DNA of 64,000 bases from Hibiscus mutabilis (lineage: Eukaryota > Streptophyta > Magnoliopsida > Malvales > Malvaceae): NCBI GenBank assembly GCA_019671005.1, contig CM033741.1, positions 7,378,001-7,442,000 of the forward strand, given 5' to 3'. How positions within the stretch are numbered: the first letter of the stretch is position 1; each line of letters opens with the position of its first letter. The notes beneath the pieces were generated by a model that was not told where the DNA came from, made no database searches, and was given only the letters and a program-made list of their open reading frames with translations. Shown here in pieces: positions 1 through 10,907 of the stretch. A program made the position numbers and the translations under genes.

Positions 1-329
1 TTATTTTATTATAGAAGCCGCTAGTTTTATTAAAAAAATTGAAATTATAATGAGGGTTCACAAACTATAGACGTAAATTAAACACATAATTTGGACATTA
101 TCTTATAACATTTGACTCAAGAAACTAGCCACTTGAGATCATACAAGGACCGTACAAGGAAAAAGTTAAAAAATCCAACAAAAGACTCGAACAAAAGATA
201 GATACAAACAGATCAGATTGCACCGACAAACAAACCATAAAAGGGAATCAAACTACTAAAAGATCACCGACAATCGTAAATCAGAGCCGAACACTATACA
301 TGAACACAAATTGTGTATCCAAATCCAAC
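1..329. other. AT-rich intergenic DNA, no gene seen
   Basis: I see no coding pattern, RNA gene or repeat structure that I can support here. Confidence 0.6.
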
Positions 330-513
330 CAGTGGCAGATGCAAGGTTGTGTTAGGGTGGGCAATTTTTTAAACTTTATACATTTAGTTTCAAATTTCTT
401 AATTTTTATGAATTAGTCATTTAATTTTTTTAATCTTAATGTGTTGTTCCCACACTGAAATTTTAAAATATTACGTGTGTTCACCCTAAAAAATATTTCT
501 GGATCCGCCACTG
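330..513. repeat. 184-bp hAT-like MITE
   Basis: The left end reads CAGTGGCAGATGCA and the reverse complement of the right end reads CAGTGGCGGATCCA, a terminal inverted repeat. The flanks AATCCAAC (322-329) and AATCCAAT (514-521) form an 8-bp target-site duplication with one mismatch. An 8-bp duplication with CAGTGGC-type ends fits the hAT superfamily. There is no coding capacity, so it is non-autonomous. Confidence 0.75.
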
Positions 514-1450
514 AATCCAATTCAAGAGTCCAAAGAAGGGAAGATCAACAGGAAAACAAATAAGCATCATCTTGATCAGCTGAGATGACATTAAATCTAA
601 CCCTAAAAAAATAAAAAAAATAACTAAATGACCGACAAAAAATACCGAAAACGTGTCATAAAGGAAAAGCAAAGCAAAACATGCCATAAAAACAAGTTAT
701 TCTTATTAAAAATTTTAAAAAAAGGAAAAGCAAAGATGAAAGATACGAAAGCAAAAAAATAAGGAGTACCGACAGTCGACGATCAACGCTAAAACTGATG
801 TACCACTGACCAAAACAACGAAAAAAAGAGAGAAAGGAACAAGTGTGGAGAAAAATAACCTAACTCACAAAGAAAACTTTGAAAGAAAATATTTGTATTG
901 GATTGATTTTTTATCACCCAACATATTATTTTATTGATACAAAAAAATCATACAATTATACGCTATCATGTGTCTTGCTAAAAATTTCTTTAAATTAAAA
1001 TGGTGAATAAGAATACATTATAATAGACTGATAGTGTAACAAACACCAAAAGAGGAACTCCTGAACCAAAGCAAACACATTCAATCCCCCATCCAGCAGC
1101 CATATCCCAGTCAACTTCACCCGTTCACCACCATCGCGCACCCTCCCACACATGTAGTCTCGTACTGCCCAGTTAAATTTCCCCTCGAACCCGCACAGCC
1201 GGCACTCACTAGTCAGCAATTATTAAACTATTTTTTAGCTTTCATGAAAAAGTATTATTCAATTCCTTTAAAAAGTTTCTAACTTTAAAATGATTTCAAC
1301 TAAATTAGGGAAAGTTTAAACTGTTTTTTTTTTTCAATTGATAACGCTTCATCTCATAAAAATTGTCACTTGTTACTTTTTAAAAGTAAAAAAAATTAAA
1401 TATCGATTATAATTATTTTAAATATTTTAATTAAATTTGTCAACAATATT
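514..1450. other. Gene-free AT-rich stretch
   Basis: Short chance ORFs only. A GC-richer patch at about 1040-1210 gives a 74-aa minus-strand frame with no domain I recognise. Confidence 0.5.
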
Positions 1451-1454
1451 TGGA

Positions 1455-1615
1455 GCAGGTGGTTAAAAGATCTCAATTGACATTATCCCATTTCCTTAGG
1501 TTGTGGGTTTAATACCCATTAGGAGCAAATTTCCCCTCTCCTAGGTCGGGATTCAATCCTATACAAGATGAGACAATATGAACATCTTCAACCACTAGAC
1601 TAATTAATGGATCTC
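1455..1615. repeat. Two inverted tRNA-like (SINE-like) modules
   Basis: On the minus strand, TAGTCTAGTGG (A-box-like) is followed by GGATTGAATCC (B-box-like), spanning about 1610 down to 1535. On the plus strand just before it, a GCAGGTGGTTAAAAG / GGGTTTAATACCC pair at about 1457-1520 gives a second, weaker head pointing the other way. The pattern suggests RNA polymerase III promoter relics from tRNA-derived SINEs. No intact tRNA cloverleaf was found. Confidence 0.45.
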
Positions 1616-1831
1616 ATTTGATTGAAATTTTTTAAAATATATATTTTATGTTTTTATCAATAATAAATTTTAAATATGAGAAAATTAATGTTAAAAATCT
1701 TCTAACAAAAAAATTAATATGTGACAAATTTAAAGGACAAAAAATATCATTGTAATAATATTTTTATCTTACCATACTAACATGAACATGTGAGGAATAA
1801 AATTCTATACAAAATTTTTAACACTTATAAT

Positions 1832-2157
1832 TAGGGACGGACTTTGGTGTGATAGTTTAGGTGGGTTAAATTAAAAATTTTAGAGGTCTAATCAATTTTT
1901 AATTTTTTTTGAGGATTTAATAAGAGGTTTTTTAAAGAATTTTGAGGGTCTAATTAATTTAAAAAAAACTTAATGAAAATTTAACGATTTGAATAATTTA
2001 ATTAAAACTATTTAAAAAATTAAGATGAGAACTTTTAACAAATTTGAGGGTACCTAATTAAAATTTATATAACATTTAAGGAATATAATATAAATTTTCT
2101 CAAACTTTGAGAGTGCTAAGGCTCCCCAAGCTATAGTTATCTTATGATCCGCCTCTA
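1832..2157. repeat. 326-bp hAT-like MITE
   Basis: The left end TAGGGACGGACTT pairs with the reverse complement of the right end, TAGAGGCGGATCA. The flanks CTTATAAT (1824-1831) and CTTATAAA (2158-2165) make an 8-bp duplication with one mismatch. The interior is AT-rich and non-coding. End sequence and duplication length point to a non-autonomous hAT element distinct from the one at 330-513. Confidence 0.75.
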
Positions 2158-2299
2158 CTTATAAATTTTCGAATAAATTTTGATTAATATATAAATAATT
2201 TCCTCCTTGAATATAGATGACGAAGTAGGGCATTCGTCAGCATTTCTGAAAGTAGTGTAGAAATAAATGAACTATTACCATATGTTTTACATATATAGA

Positions 2300-2860
2300 T
2301 GAACTCAAAGAAGGAAAAGAAAAGAAAACGAGAGAAGGGGGAAAGAGAGGAGGCTTGAGGAAGTCTTCGGTTGTGGTTGATTCGGCAAGAAAATAACAAG
2401 TTTCTGTAAATTTTCTTGCCGATTCCACCCATGCCTGTGGTTTCCTTTACTTACTCTTTTTACTCGCCTTGCCTCTCTGTCCTTTCGCCAGATCTGATCA
2501 GTTTTGAAGACGGAAAGGGAGAGAGAGAGTTACCGGAAAATTTTGGAGTGGGGAGAGTGGAAGGATTTTTGTATTTTCTTCTCAGCATCTTTTTTATTTA
2601 TTTTTGAATAAAATCTTTCCAATTCCTTCCATTACGCTGATTTCCGGTTCTTCATCTCCATTTCCTTACCTTTCTTCAAAGGGTTCCATCTTCCGATCTA
2701 TCATTTCCGGCCATTTGTAAGTCAGATCGGTAAATCCTACCTAATTTTCTTATTGTTCTTTTTGTTTTTGTATAGATCTGTTCTTTACTGTCTTCTATGG
2801 ATCTTCTGAGATTTCATCTGAGATTAACTGTTGCTGTATTGGACTTTAATTTCTTTTACA
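2300..2860 (+). other. Possible orphan 5' UTR / promoter remnant
   Basis: This stretch is pyrimidine-rich with CTT/TTC tracts and GA-rich blocks, and at about 2717 there is GTAAGT that could be a leader-intron donor, as in plant 5' UTRs. No coding exon follows within reach; the DNA after it is AT-rich with no gene pattern. It may be a UTR whose gene was lost, or chance composition. The 63-aa plus-strand and 82-aa minus-strand frames across it show no recognisable domain. Confidence 0.25.
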
Positions 2861-3324
2861 AAAGTAAAAATTGTGGAACTGTAAACACGAGATTGAGATT
2901 GAGATTGAGATAGGATAATATTGATCTATGTTAGATGAGTTCAGATAGCGTTGAGTGTGGTAATTTTTCATTGAAATTTATAATCTTTATTTTCATTTTA
3001 ATATTTTTTTTAGTTTTACATTAAATAAAACTTAGATAATGTATACTCCATGTAATAAATAATACGTTAAAAATCAAAACATTTTGTTAGTTTAGAATAT
3101 AGTCAACAAACGTTTGCTAATTTTGATGAGAGATACATGTATTTCTTGAATTTAATTGTGTATTATTCTGTTCATAATATATTTCGTTCATATATATACA
3201 TACTAGTTGGAGTCCAGAAATACGATCTAAAAATCTGAGTGTGAAAAAGGTCTAAACCTGAAAAGAGCTCAAGCACGAGATTAACCTAAACTTAAATTTT
3301 ATTAAAAGACAAAATTATAATTAA

Positions 3325-3439
3325 GAGTTAATTGCACCACATGTCCCCATAGTTTGAGAATGAAATTAGAACATATAAAAGTTTAGGGGCTAATTTGAAA
3401 TAAGGATCATGGTTTGGGGGTGTGTGGTGCAATTGACTC
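3325..3439. repeat. 115-bp Mutator-like MITE with 9-bp TSD
   Basis: The inverted ends are GAGTTAATTGCACCAC and, from the right end, GAGTCAATTGCACCAC. The flanks 3316-3324 and 3440-3448 are both TATAATTAA, a perfect 9-bp target-site duplication, which fits the Mutator superfamily. It has no coding capacity. Confidence 0.85.
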
Positions 3440-5134
3440 TATAATTAAATATTTTTCTTAAGACTTTTTACTAACGCATATACCTTATCGGCAAAATTAC
3501 TCGAACTTGATTTTTTTATAATAAATATTATTAGAATCACGTGTTATCACTTGATTGGAGGAAAATAGATATATTAAATAAAAAATAGAGTAAATTCATC
3601 CAATCGGGTCATGCACGTGTCGTTATCTAATTGGTTGATTAATTTTATTTAACTAAATTAAAATTAGGACTAAATTGATATAATAAGTAATTAATATGGA
3701 TCAAATGTGTAATTATTTACTTTAACTGTCACGCCACTTCTTCGTTAGATTTTAACGTTCGGTGGTCAAAGTAAGACCAATTAAATAGTTCGGTGGTTAA
3801 ATTTTCAATTTTTGTAGTTCGGTGGTCAAAATAGATCGGACTCAATAGTTGGGTGGTCACCCAGGTAGTTTATCCTAAACTAAATTATATATTTAGATAT
3901 TTGGATATCTAAATATTCGATCCCTATGATATTTGAATAATCGGATATCTGATTAATAGGATACAAACTGTCATTTTATCGATTTGTAATTTTGAATATT
4001 CGATTTTCAGATCAAATTCGATATTCGAAAATGTACACCCCTAGTAAAGAGGTCTAGTGCTTAACCATTAAACTAAACTGATTAATTATTTTATAATTGA
4101 TAAAAATAATATTTAGATTAAATTATTATTAAAACTAATTACATTAATTTTATAATAATATATATTATTTATAGTATAAATTATAAAATATTATAAAAAT
4201 ATAATAATTATCTAGCTTAATTGTCTCATTTTTATTGAACTGTGTCATCTTTTTGTATTGATTATATTTGAGAAATATAAATCTGTGATCTAAAATATGA
4301 CTTATGAATATTATTTTGGTTCAGACTTATAAGAAATGATCGATTTTTTATGAACAGTTTAAAATTTGTTAATATTTTATAAATATTTTTAAATATTGAA
4401 TGTTTTTAATAAATTATTTTGTAGTTTTAAATTTTTAATTTTTTTAAAAAATGTTTTTAGTAAATTTTAATATTTAATTTTTAAATGCTTTAATATTTTA
4501 AATTATAAATAATTTCTTAATTGTTGATTTAAAGATTAAATAATTCATTGAATTTAAAAAAATAATTAAACTCTCAAATTTTATAAAAATATTAATTAAT
4601 CTTTTTCACTACATTATTCATACGTGGACCATCATACTAATATTATTACTAGGAGCGGATCTATTATTGTGCTTTCTAAATCACGTGACTTGTTATTTTT
4701 TTCAGGTTGAGATACTCAACAGCATATTCACAAAACAAAAAGATAATTTATATGGGGACGAATATAGAAACGAAAAATATATTTTTTTAAAATTATATGA
4801 TACATCTATAGCAGGGGTACGATAAATATAAAATAAATTTCAATACATATATAATCATAAAAAAGTATTAAAATCTATAGTAGATTAAAAAAATCTAATG
4901 ATTTTCTTGGATTAAAATGAAGTCCAAGACCACATTCTCACTAGTTGAGATGGTTTCTTGGATAAAAATCTAATAATTTTGTGGTTTCTTTAAATTTCTG
5001 AGGTTAATTCATAAAATTTAAAAGTTTGGGTCATTTTTATGAATTCTAGACTGCTCTTAATTTTTTCCTTTGAATTAAACCTAAAGAAGAGGGCATACAT
5101 TTGTTTTATTTTTAAACAGCGTTGATCATTTGTT
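3440..5134. other. Gene-free AT-rich stretch with short repeats
   Basis: No gene is seen. At 3758-3860 the motif TTCGGTGGTCAAA or a close variant recurs about three times at roughly 45-bp spacing, followed by GGTGGTCACCCAGGTAG, which looks like a transposon end. At about 4040-4085 the minus strand has TTAGTTTAATGGTTAAG, an A-box-like string without a convincing B box. Confidence 0.5.
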
Positions 5135-5149
5135 AAAGTAATAAAAGGA

Positions 5150-5822
5150 ATGCTTTTGTATTCACTGACCTGTGCTTGCCTCTCTCCGATATATACAGGA
5201 TTAGTCTCGCTTGCGTTACCTATTTTTCGGGACCTATCGCATCCCCTTGGACTTCCCAGCCTCCCCGATTGGAGTCATTTTCATGGCAACCACCCCATTC
5301 TGGTTCCTTGAGCATTAACACTTATGCTGCGGTATCCTCTACGTCGGGTCTTGGTTCTGCTGGAGGCGTTGTTCGTGGGCCGTCGGGAGAGTGGGTCATT
5401 GGTTATCACAAGCAGGTTGGCGCAACTATCCCCTTGCAAGACGAGCTTTGGGGTCTTTATCTTGGCCTGCAAGTTGCATGGTCAGTTGGCGCAGGACGAC
5501 TACAAATCCATTCCGATTGTAAGCAAGCTATCAACCTAGTGCCTGACCCATCCGCGCCTACCAGTCCGTTACATATCGTGTGCGCCATTGCTGCATTGTG
5601 CAACAGTGCGTGGTACGTTGAGTTTGGTTGGATCCTCAGAAAATGTAAGATGGTTGCCAATAGTTTGCTCAAGATGTCGGTTCCCCCGCCCTACCAGCTT
5701 ATGCTTCATGTTGATGTTCCTCAGTTCGTTCGACCCTTGCTTGATCGTGATATTTATGGGTCTCCTTACTGTAAATCTGTTCGATCTTAATTTGTAAAGT
5801 TCGAACCCCTTTCAATTAAAAA
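5150..5822 (+). mobile_element. 5'-truncated LINE (RNase H end) with 15-bp TSD
   Basis: The body ends in an A-rich tail and is flanked by AAAGTAATAAAAGGA (5135-5149) and AAAGTAATAAAGGGA (5823-5837), a 15-bp target-site duplication with one mismatch. Long duplications, a 3' A-rich tail and 5' truncation are typical of target-primed reverse transcription by plant L1-type LINEs. Only the C-terminal RNase H-like part remains. Confidence 0.85.
5176..5790 (+). pseudogene. LINE RNase H-like domain, partial
   Basis: A 204-residue open frame matches the RNase H-like domain (RVT_3 type) found at the C terminus of plant LINE reverse transcriptases. I see a GSAGGVVRGPSGEW strand, then LQDELWGLYLGLQVAW, where the Glu of DELWGL is the usual catalytic Glu, and IHSDCKQAINLV with the conserved Asp. 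The usual first Asp (NVDGA-like) is replaced by NTYAAV, so catalysis is probably lost. The reading frame is open to the 3' end, so the insertion may be fairly young. The ATG at 5176 is only the first Met after truncation, not a real start. Confidence 0.8.
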
Positions 5823-5837
5823 AAAGTAATAAAGGGA

Positions 5838-6299
5838 CAAGGTTAGAGGCTTACAGCTGGCTAACATTGAAAACAGGCCATGCAAAAACCAATAAAATTT
5901 TAAAACGTGTCTTTTTAAAACCCCTTAATTTTCTTTTGACTGTATCTTCTTTATTTCTTAGACCGACTGTTATTCTTTTTCATATTTCTTCCTCCTTTCT
6001 CAATTGTGGTCTTTATCTGAGCCAAGTCCTGATTTGGGTTGTCGTTCCTAATTCATCGGTCGGTGGGTCGTTAACACATTAGGTGTACTCGTGTAATACA
6101 AACATCGTCCTCTAAAAGTCCCCGAAAATTTTCCAACATTCCTGATTAATTTTCAGACATACCATGTTAAACTGGTACACCGCCGGCTCGTCCCTTCTTG
6201 TGCCCACACCGTGCCCGTCCTAAAAACATATTAGGTACACGAGATGACTATAAATTGATGTACCCGTGCCTCATAGCTAGTCTCTCATGCCTTTTTGTA
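5838..6299. other. Gene-free spacer, transposon-like
   Basis: No gene is seen. The part from 6075 to 6300 is less AT-rich, with repeated CCGTGCCCG and AGGTACACGAG-type strings typical of decayed LTR sequence, but I cannot assign a family. Confidence 0.4.
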
Positions 6300-6649
6300 T
6301 TCTTTTCCTCTGATCGACATGAAGTATAATTCATTTCTCCAGTTTCTATGGTCTTGGCTCAAAACTCCAATTACTCATATCAATCATGACTGGACTCATC
6401 AATGGTCACGTATACAAACATAATCAAATGACATAGATCAATTATGGATGCGTAGCATGGAAATTATATGTAAATGTGAACCGAACATGCATAATTCTAA
6501 CTTGTCCTCTTTAAACATAAGTGAGGTCCTTAGCCAAATAGGAAAAGAGTGAATAAACTGAATACTTCATTTCTGATCAGAAAATAACCAAATACATAAA
6601 TGTCTGAAAATAAACATAAACATAAAGTGAACAAATAACAAACTCTCAC

Positions 6650-7348
6650 TCAAACAATAATATCCTCAAATGATGTAAACCCTATATGAGCAATGTGCTC
6701 ATGAAAGACCTTGGGTGATAAACCTTTTATGAGCGGATCTGCTATCATAGAGTTTGTCCCAATGTGTTCTATGGATATTTGTCCACTTTGCACTCTTTCT
6801 TTCACAACTAGGAACTTTATATCAATGTGCTTTGACTTAGACGAGCTCTTATTGTTGTTGGAATACAACATTGCTGATTTATTATCACAAAATAATTTAA
6901 GTGGTCTTTCTATATTCTCTAAAATATGCAGCTTAGTGACAAAATTTTGCAGCCATATTCCATGATTTGATGCCTCGTAGAATGCTACAAATTCTGCTGC
7001 CATAGTGGAAGAAGCTACAAGTGTCTGTTTGGCATTTTTCCAGAATATAGCTCCATCAGCTAACAGATAAATATAGCCTGATGTAGATTTTTTGCTATCT
7101 TGGCACCCAGCAAAATCAGAATCTGTATACCCTATAACCTTCAAATGATCTGATTTCCTGCATGTGAGTATATAATCTTTTGTTCTTTGAAGATACCTCA
7201 TAACCCTCTTGGCTGCTTTCCAATGGTCCATACCAGGGTTGCTTGAATATCTGCCTAACATCCCAACAATGTACGCAATATCCAGACGCGTACATACCTT
7301 AGCATACATTAGACTCCCAATAGCTGATGTATAAGGAATCTTATGCAT
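6650..7348 (-). pseudogene. copia RNase H domain
   Basis: A 232-aa frame carries the copia RNase H. It shows YTDSDFAGC (catalytic Asp), MAAEFVAFYEA (catalytic Glu) and LFCDNKSA (catalytic Asp), followed by KHIDIKFLVVKERV and the C-terminal DPLIKGLSP segment. It is the longest intact piece of this element and ends at its natural stop. A stop and frameshift separate it from the reverse transcriptase upstream. Confidence 0.85.
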
Positions 7349-7527
7349 TTCCTGAATTTCAAGATTACTTTTAGGGCATTGGGCAAGACAAAACTTGTCT
7401 CATTTAGTGACAGGGGTGTCTATTGGTTTACTATTTTGCATGCCAAACCTTTTAAGTACTTTATCGATATAGTTCTTTTGTGACAATCCAAGAATACCCT
7501 GAGATCGATCTCGATGTATCTGAATTC

Positions 7528-8049
7528 CTAAAACAAAAAAGCATCCCCAAGATCTTTCATTTCAAAATGCTTAGATAGAAATCTCTTGGTTTCGTGCAAT
7601 AAGCCTATATCATTCGTGGCAACCAAAATGTCATCGACATATAAAACCAAAAATATGTACTTACTCCCACTAAACTTGTGATACACGCAATCATCAACAA
7701 TATTCATCTCAAAACCGAACGAGACAATTACTTGATGAAATTTGTGATACCATTGACGAGAAGCTTGTTTGTGTCCATAGATGGATTTTGTTAATTTGCA
7801 AACTATATTTTTTGGGTCTCTCGACTCAATGTTTTCTGGTTGCATCATATAAATTGTTTCTTCAATGTTTCTATTGACAAACGCACTCTTAACATCTATC
7901 TGATGTAACTCAAGATCAAAATGAGCTACAAGTGCCATGATTGTCCTAAAAGAGTCTTTCGATGAAACCAGAGAGAAAATCTCTGAAAAGTCAATGCCTT
8001 CCTTTTGAGTATATCCTTTAGCTATAGGACGTGCCTTATACCTCTCCAC
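7528..8049 (-). pseudogene. copia reverse transcriptase, broken
   Basis: A 173-aa frame covers the fingers and palm of a copia reverse transcriptase: KARPIAKGYTQKEGIDF, then DVKSAFVNRNIEE (usually NGNL), and LVLYVDDILVATND with the YVDD catalytic pair. It is cut off on both sides by stops. It lies between the integrase C-terminal segment and RNase H, as expected in Ty1/copia. Confidence 0.85.
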
Positions 8050-8163
8050 ATTACCATTTAGATCCCTTTTGGTTTTAAAAATCTATTTACAACCAATTGG
8101 TTTTGCACCTTCAGGTAATGAGACAAGTTCTCAAACTTTATTGTCTTGTATGGATTTATACTC

Positions 8164-8763
8164 CTATTGCATGGCATCAATCCACTTTTGAGAGTTAATA
8201 CTTTGCATGACCTGATAAAAGTTGATTGGATCATCTTCCATCATTCTATTGTCATCCTCATTTTCTTGGAAAAACACAATATTATCATCCAGAATAGTAT
8301 TTCTCCTTTCTCTTATGGATCTCCTTAATGGCACTTGTTCTTGAGGTTGTTGAGTTTGTTCTTCTGGAACAATTACCTCATCCTGAATAGGAGAAAGATG
8401 TTCGACATTGTCTTGTTGAGGTTCCGGATTTACTTCTTGATTGATGATAGATATAGAAACTTGAACATCATCAAAAGTGATAGTAGAAACTGAGTTAAAA
8501 CTTAATTTTTCCTCAAAAACAATGTCTCTAACCTTATTTCTCCCTCCAAACTCAACATCCTCAAAAAATATTGCAGTTCCCGTTTCAAAAATATTTTTAA
8601 TTATGGGATCATAAAATTTATAGCCCCTAGATCGTTCAGAATAACCAATAAAGTAGATGTTTATTGTTTTGGAGTCCAATTTCTTTTCATGTGGCCTATA
8701 GGGCCTTGCCTCAGCTGGACATCCCCAAATGTGAAAATACTTTAGAGTGGGCTTTTTACCCAC
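8164..8763 (-). pseudogene. copia integrase C-terminal / linker region
   Basis: A 199-aa frame starts within the integrase C-terminal domain: LKYFHIWGCPAEARPYRP, then FIGYSERSRGYKFYDP, the plant copia GKNR-type region. It runs through an acidic, Gln-rich linker ending near FYQVMQSINSQKWIDAMQ, the usual start of the reverse transcriptase region. It is broken from the integrase core upstream by stops. Confidence 0.8.
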
Positions 8764-9008
8764 CCAAAGCTCATAGGGTGTCTTTTCAACTACTTTAGGG
8801 GTACTCTATTCAGAATATACGCTGCTATCTTTAATGCTTCTCCCTAAAGTGACTCAGGTAAGGTAGAATGAACAATCATACTTCTTACCATATTCTTAAG
8901 AGTCATATTACGTCTCTCAGCAACACCATTCATACTAGGTGATCCTGGCATGGTGTACTGTGGGACAATACCACATTCCTCTAGGAACTTTGCAAATGGT
9001 CCTAAATG

Positions 9009-9395
9009 TTATTCATATGATCCATCATATCTACCATAGTACTCACCACCACGATCAGAACGAACTTTCTTAATTCTTTTGTTGAGTTGATTCTCAACTT
9101 CAACTTTATAGGATTTGAGCACGTCCAAAGATTGAGATTTTTCATGAATGAGATATAGGTACCCATAACGTGAGTAATCGTCTATAAATGTTATGAAATA
9201 TTGTTGACCATACCAAGATGTCGTAGGGAATGTCCCACAAATATCAGTATGAATTAATTCTAAGACATTTGTAGAACGTTTGGCACCTAATCTCTTAGTT
9301 TTGGTCAGCTTTCCCTTGATGCAATCAACACAAACATTAAAGTCTGTAAAGTCAATGGACTCTAAAATACCATTAGACACAAGACGATCAATCAT
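9009..9395 (-). pseudogene. copia integrase core, fragment
   Basis: A 128-aa frame has the end of the zinc-binding part (CVDCIKGKLTKTKR) followed by HTDICGTFPTTSWYGQQYF and FIDDYSRYGYLYL, which hold the first two Asp residues of the DDE catalytic triad, and SDRGGEYYG. The remaining core up to 8763 is interrupted. Between 9396 and 9842 the protease and integrase N-terminal parts are only recognisable as broken snippets. Confidence 0.8.
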
Positions 9396-9842
9396 ACATT
9401 TTGATATATAACCTAAGCGTGTATGCCATAATGATGCTTTATTTTCTTTATTTTATTTTCGCTTAGTACCACGTGATTCCACATGCAAGGTTTTATTATA
9501 GGATGCAATTGTATCTAGCAAATAAAGGTTGTCATAAGTACTTAAATAACCAGTTCCAACAATACTTGAATTTAAAGATAAAGTAAATTGATTGTTTCCA
9601 AAATAATAACCAAATTTGTCCAACAAAGAAACATAAACTAAATTCCGCCTAAAAACGGAACAACAAAAATGTGTTTCAAATCCAAATAAAAACCAGTTCC
9701 TAATAACAACCTAAAATGGCCAATTGATTCCACTTCCACGGATTTCCCATCGCCCACAAAGATGTTTCTTTCGCCATCACTTGGCTTTCGGTAGCTCACG
9801 CAACCCTGCATAGAAACACTTATGTGAGGAGTAGCACCAGAA

Positions 9843-10272
9843 TCACCACCAAGTGTTTTTAGGTACTGAAGCTAAATTAACCTCAGAACAGACCAAAGTA
9901 AGATTCATACCTTTCTTTGCATGCCATGCGTGATATTTGGTACAATCTTTCTCCATGTGTCCAGGCTTGTCACAAAAGAAACAATTATTTGGAACTTTAT
10001 CTTGTTTCTTTTGAGCTGGACCCTTAGCAGCTTCATTCTGATATATCATTTTCTTGCCATTGTCTTTAGAGGCACTAGACAAATGAGTACTTTTAGTTTT
10101 CTCACGCTTCAACCTTTCTTCCTCTTGAATACAATGAGAAATAAGCTCGTTCAGAGTCCACTTCTCCCTTTGACAGTTAGAACTAATTTTAAATTGGTTA
10201 AACTGTGCATGAAGCGATACCAAAACCATAAGGACGAGTAAATCATCAGAAAACTCGATGGCCGTGGATTTC
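9843..10272 (-). pseudogene. copia gag with zinc knuckle, 5'-truncated
   Basis: The gag part holds FSDDLLVLMVLVSLHAQFN, LNELISHCIQEEERLKREK and the CCHC knuckle CFFCDKPGHMEKDC, which binds the RNA genome in this family. Its N-terminal half is missing. The reading frame runs on upstream without a stop into CCCH zinc-finger sequence (HALTEQE) to 10343, so the last piece of the CCCH gene and this gag form one continuous frame. Confidence 0.8.
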
Positions 10273-10424
10273 TCCTGCTCAGTAAGTGCATGACGAAAAT
10301 GGCATCGATGGCCGTAGGGGCAGATATCACCAGCAAGTGTCACACGGCAAACCTCCGTCTAGTATCGAGGGTGGAAGATTATTGGGCGGAGCTCTTCTAT
10401 GCCCTGTGCGAACTGGTAGTGGTC
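10272..10424 (-). pseudogene. C3H15: CCCH zinc-finger gene, second finger (3' part)
   Basis: On the minus strand this continues the gene seen at 16216-18050. The sequence encodes QFAQGIEELRPIIFHPRY, a TAG stop at 10359-10361 where a Lys is usual, TEVCRVTLAGDICPYGH and RCHFRHALTEQE. The second finger keeps its C-x8-C-x5-C-x3-H ligands. The two parts are separated only by the plus-strand copia and its TGGTC duplication; joining the flanks restores the reading frame. The normal C-terminal codons after TEQE are replaced by copia gag sequence. Confidence 0.85.
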
Positions 10425-10892
10425 TGTTGGATTAAAATCCGTAATAGCTGTCACATATGTATAATGTATATTGCTATTTTAAAGTATGACACAAAATTAA
10501 GTGACTAATTATGTTATGCGTGTCATGGGTATTAAAATGTCATGGAAATAAAAGTATAGATACCATGAGATGTATTTATAATTCGATGAGGGGCAGAGTT
10601 ATAAATACTTAATAGTTAATTATTAAATCAATTATATTAAGAGGTAGTGGTCCCCAAGAAATAGGTTAACTTGTTCTTCTCTCCCTCCCTGTCAGAGAGT
10701 TTTACGTCAAGAGAAAACCTATCTTCTTAGAAGATCAATACCAAAGATTCAGGTTTTCAAGATCAAGATTCAAGGATTCCAACATATCAGATATATTCAG
10801 GTACGCTTTCGCATTCGGTTTATTGTTTTTGATGATTTGACATGATAGATCCTGAGTTATATTTCATATTTATTTATGGTTTGATTCTAACA
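10425..10892 (+). repeat. 5' LTR of copia element
   Basis: It starts TGTTGGATTAAAATCC and ends GGTTTGATTCTAACA. It matches the 3' LTR along its whole length and contains the GTATTTATAATTCG and CCCCAAGAAATAGG segments in the same order. Confidence 0.95.
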
Positions 10893-10894
10893 AG

Positions 10895-10907
10895 TGGCAT
10901 CAGCGCC
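10895..10907 (+). other. Primer-binding site (initiator Met tRNA type)
   Basis: Two bases after the 5' LTR, TGGCATCAGCGCC closely resembles the plant copia primer-binding site TGGTATCAGAGCC, which pairs with the 3' end of initiator methionine tRNA. Two positions differ. Confidence 0.85.

Larger units (their letters stand above)
6300..10272 (-). mobile_element. Decayed Ty1/copia relic, truncated at both ends
   Basis: Read on the minus strand, the order is gag (zinc knuckle), integrase, reverse transcriptase, RNase H: the Ty1/copia order. It contains many stops and frameshifts. Neither LTR is visible. The 5' side starts inside gag and is joined directly to CCCH-gene sequence at about 10272. 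The 3' side fades out near 6300 in the untranslated tract that follows RNase H. That tract (about 6300-6640) resembles the region before the 3' LTR of the plus-strand copia at 10425-16215, so both belong to one family or close families. Confidence 0.85.

Noticed and set aside
2184..2607. Overlapping small ORFs as protein genes
   Set aside because: Low-complexity, no domain, better explained as UTR-like or random sequence.
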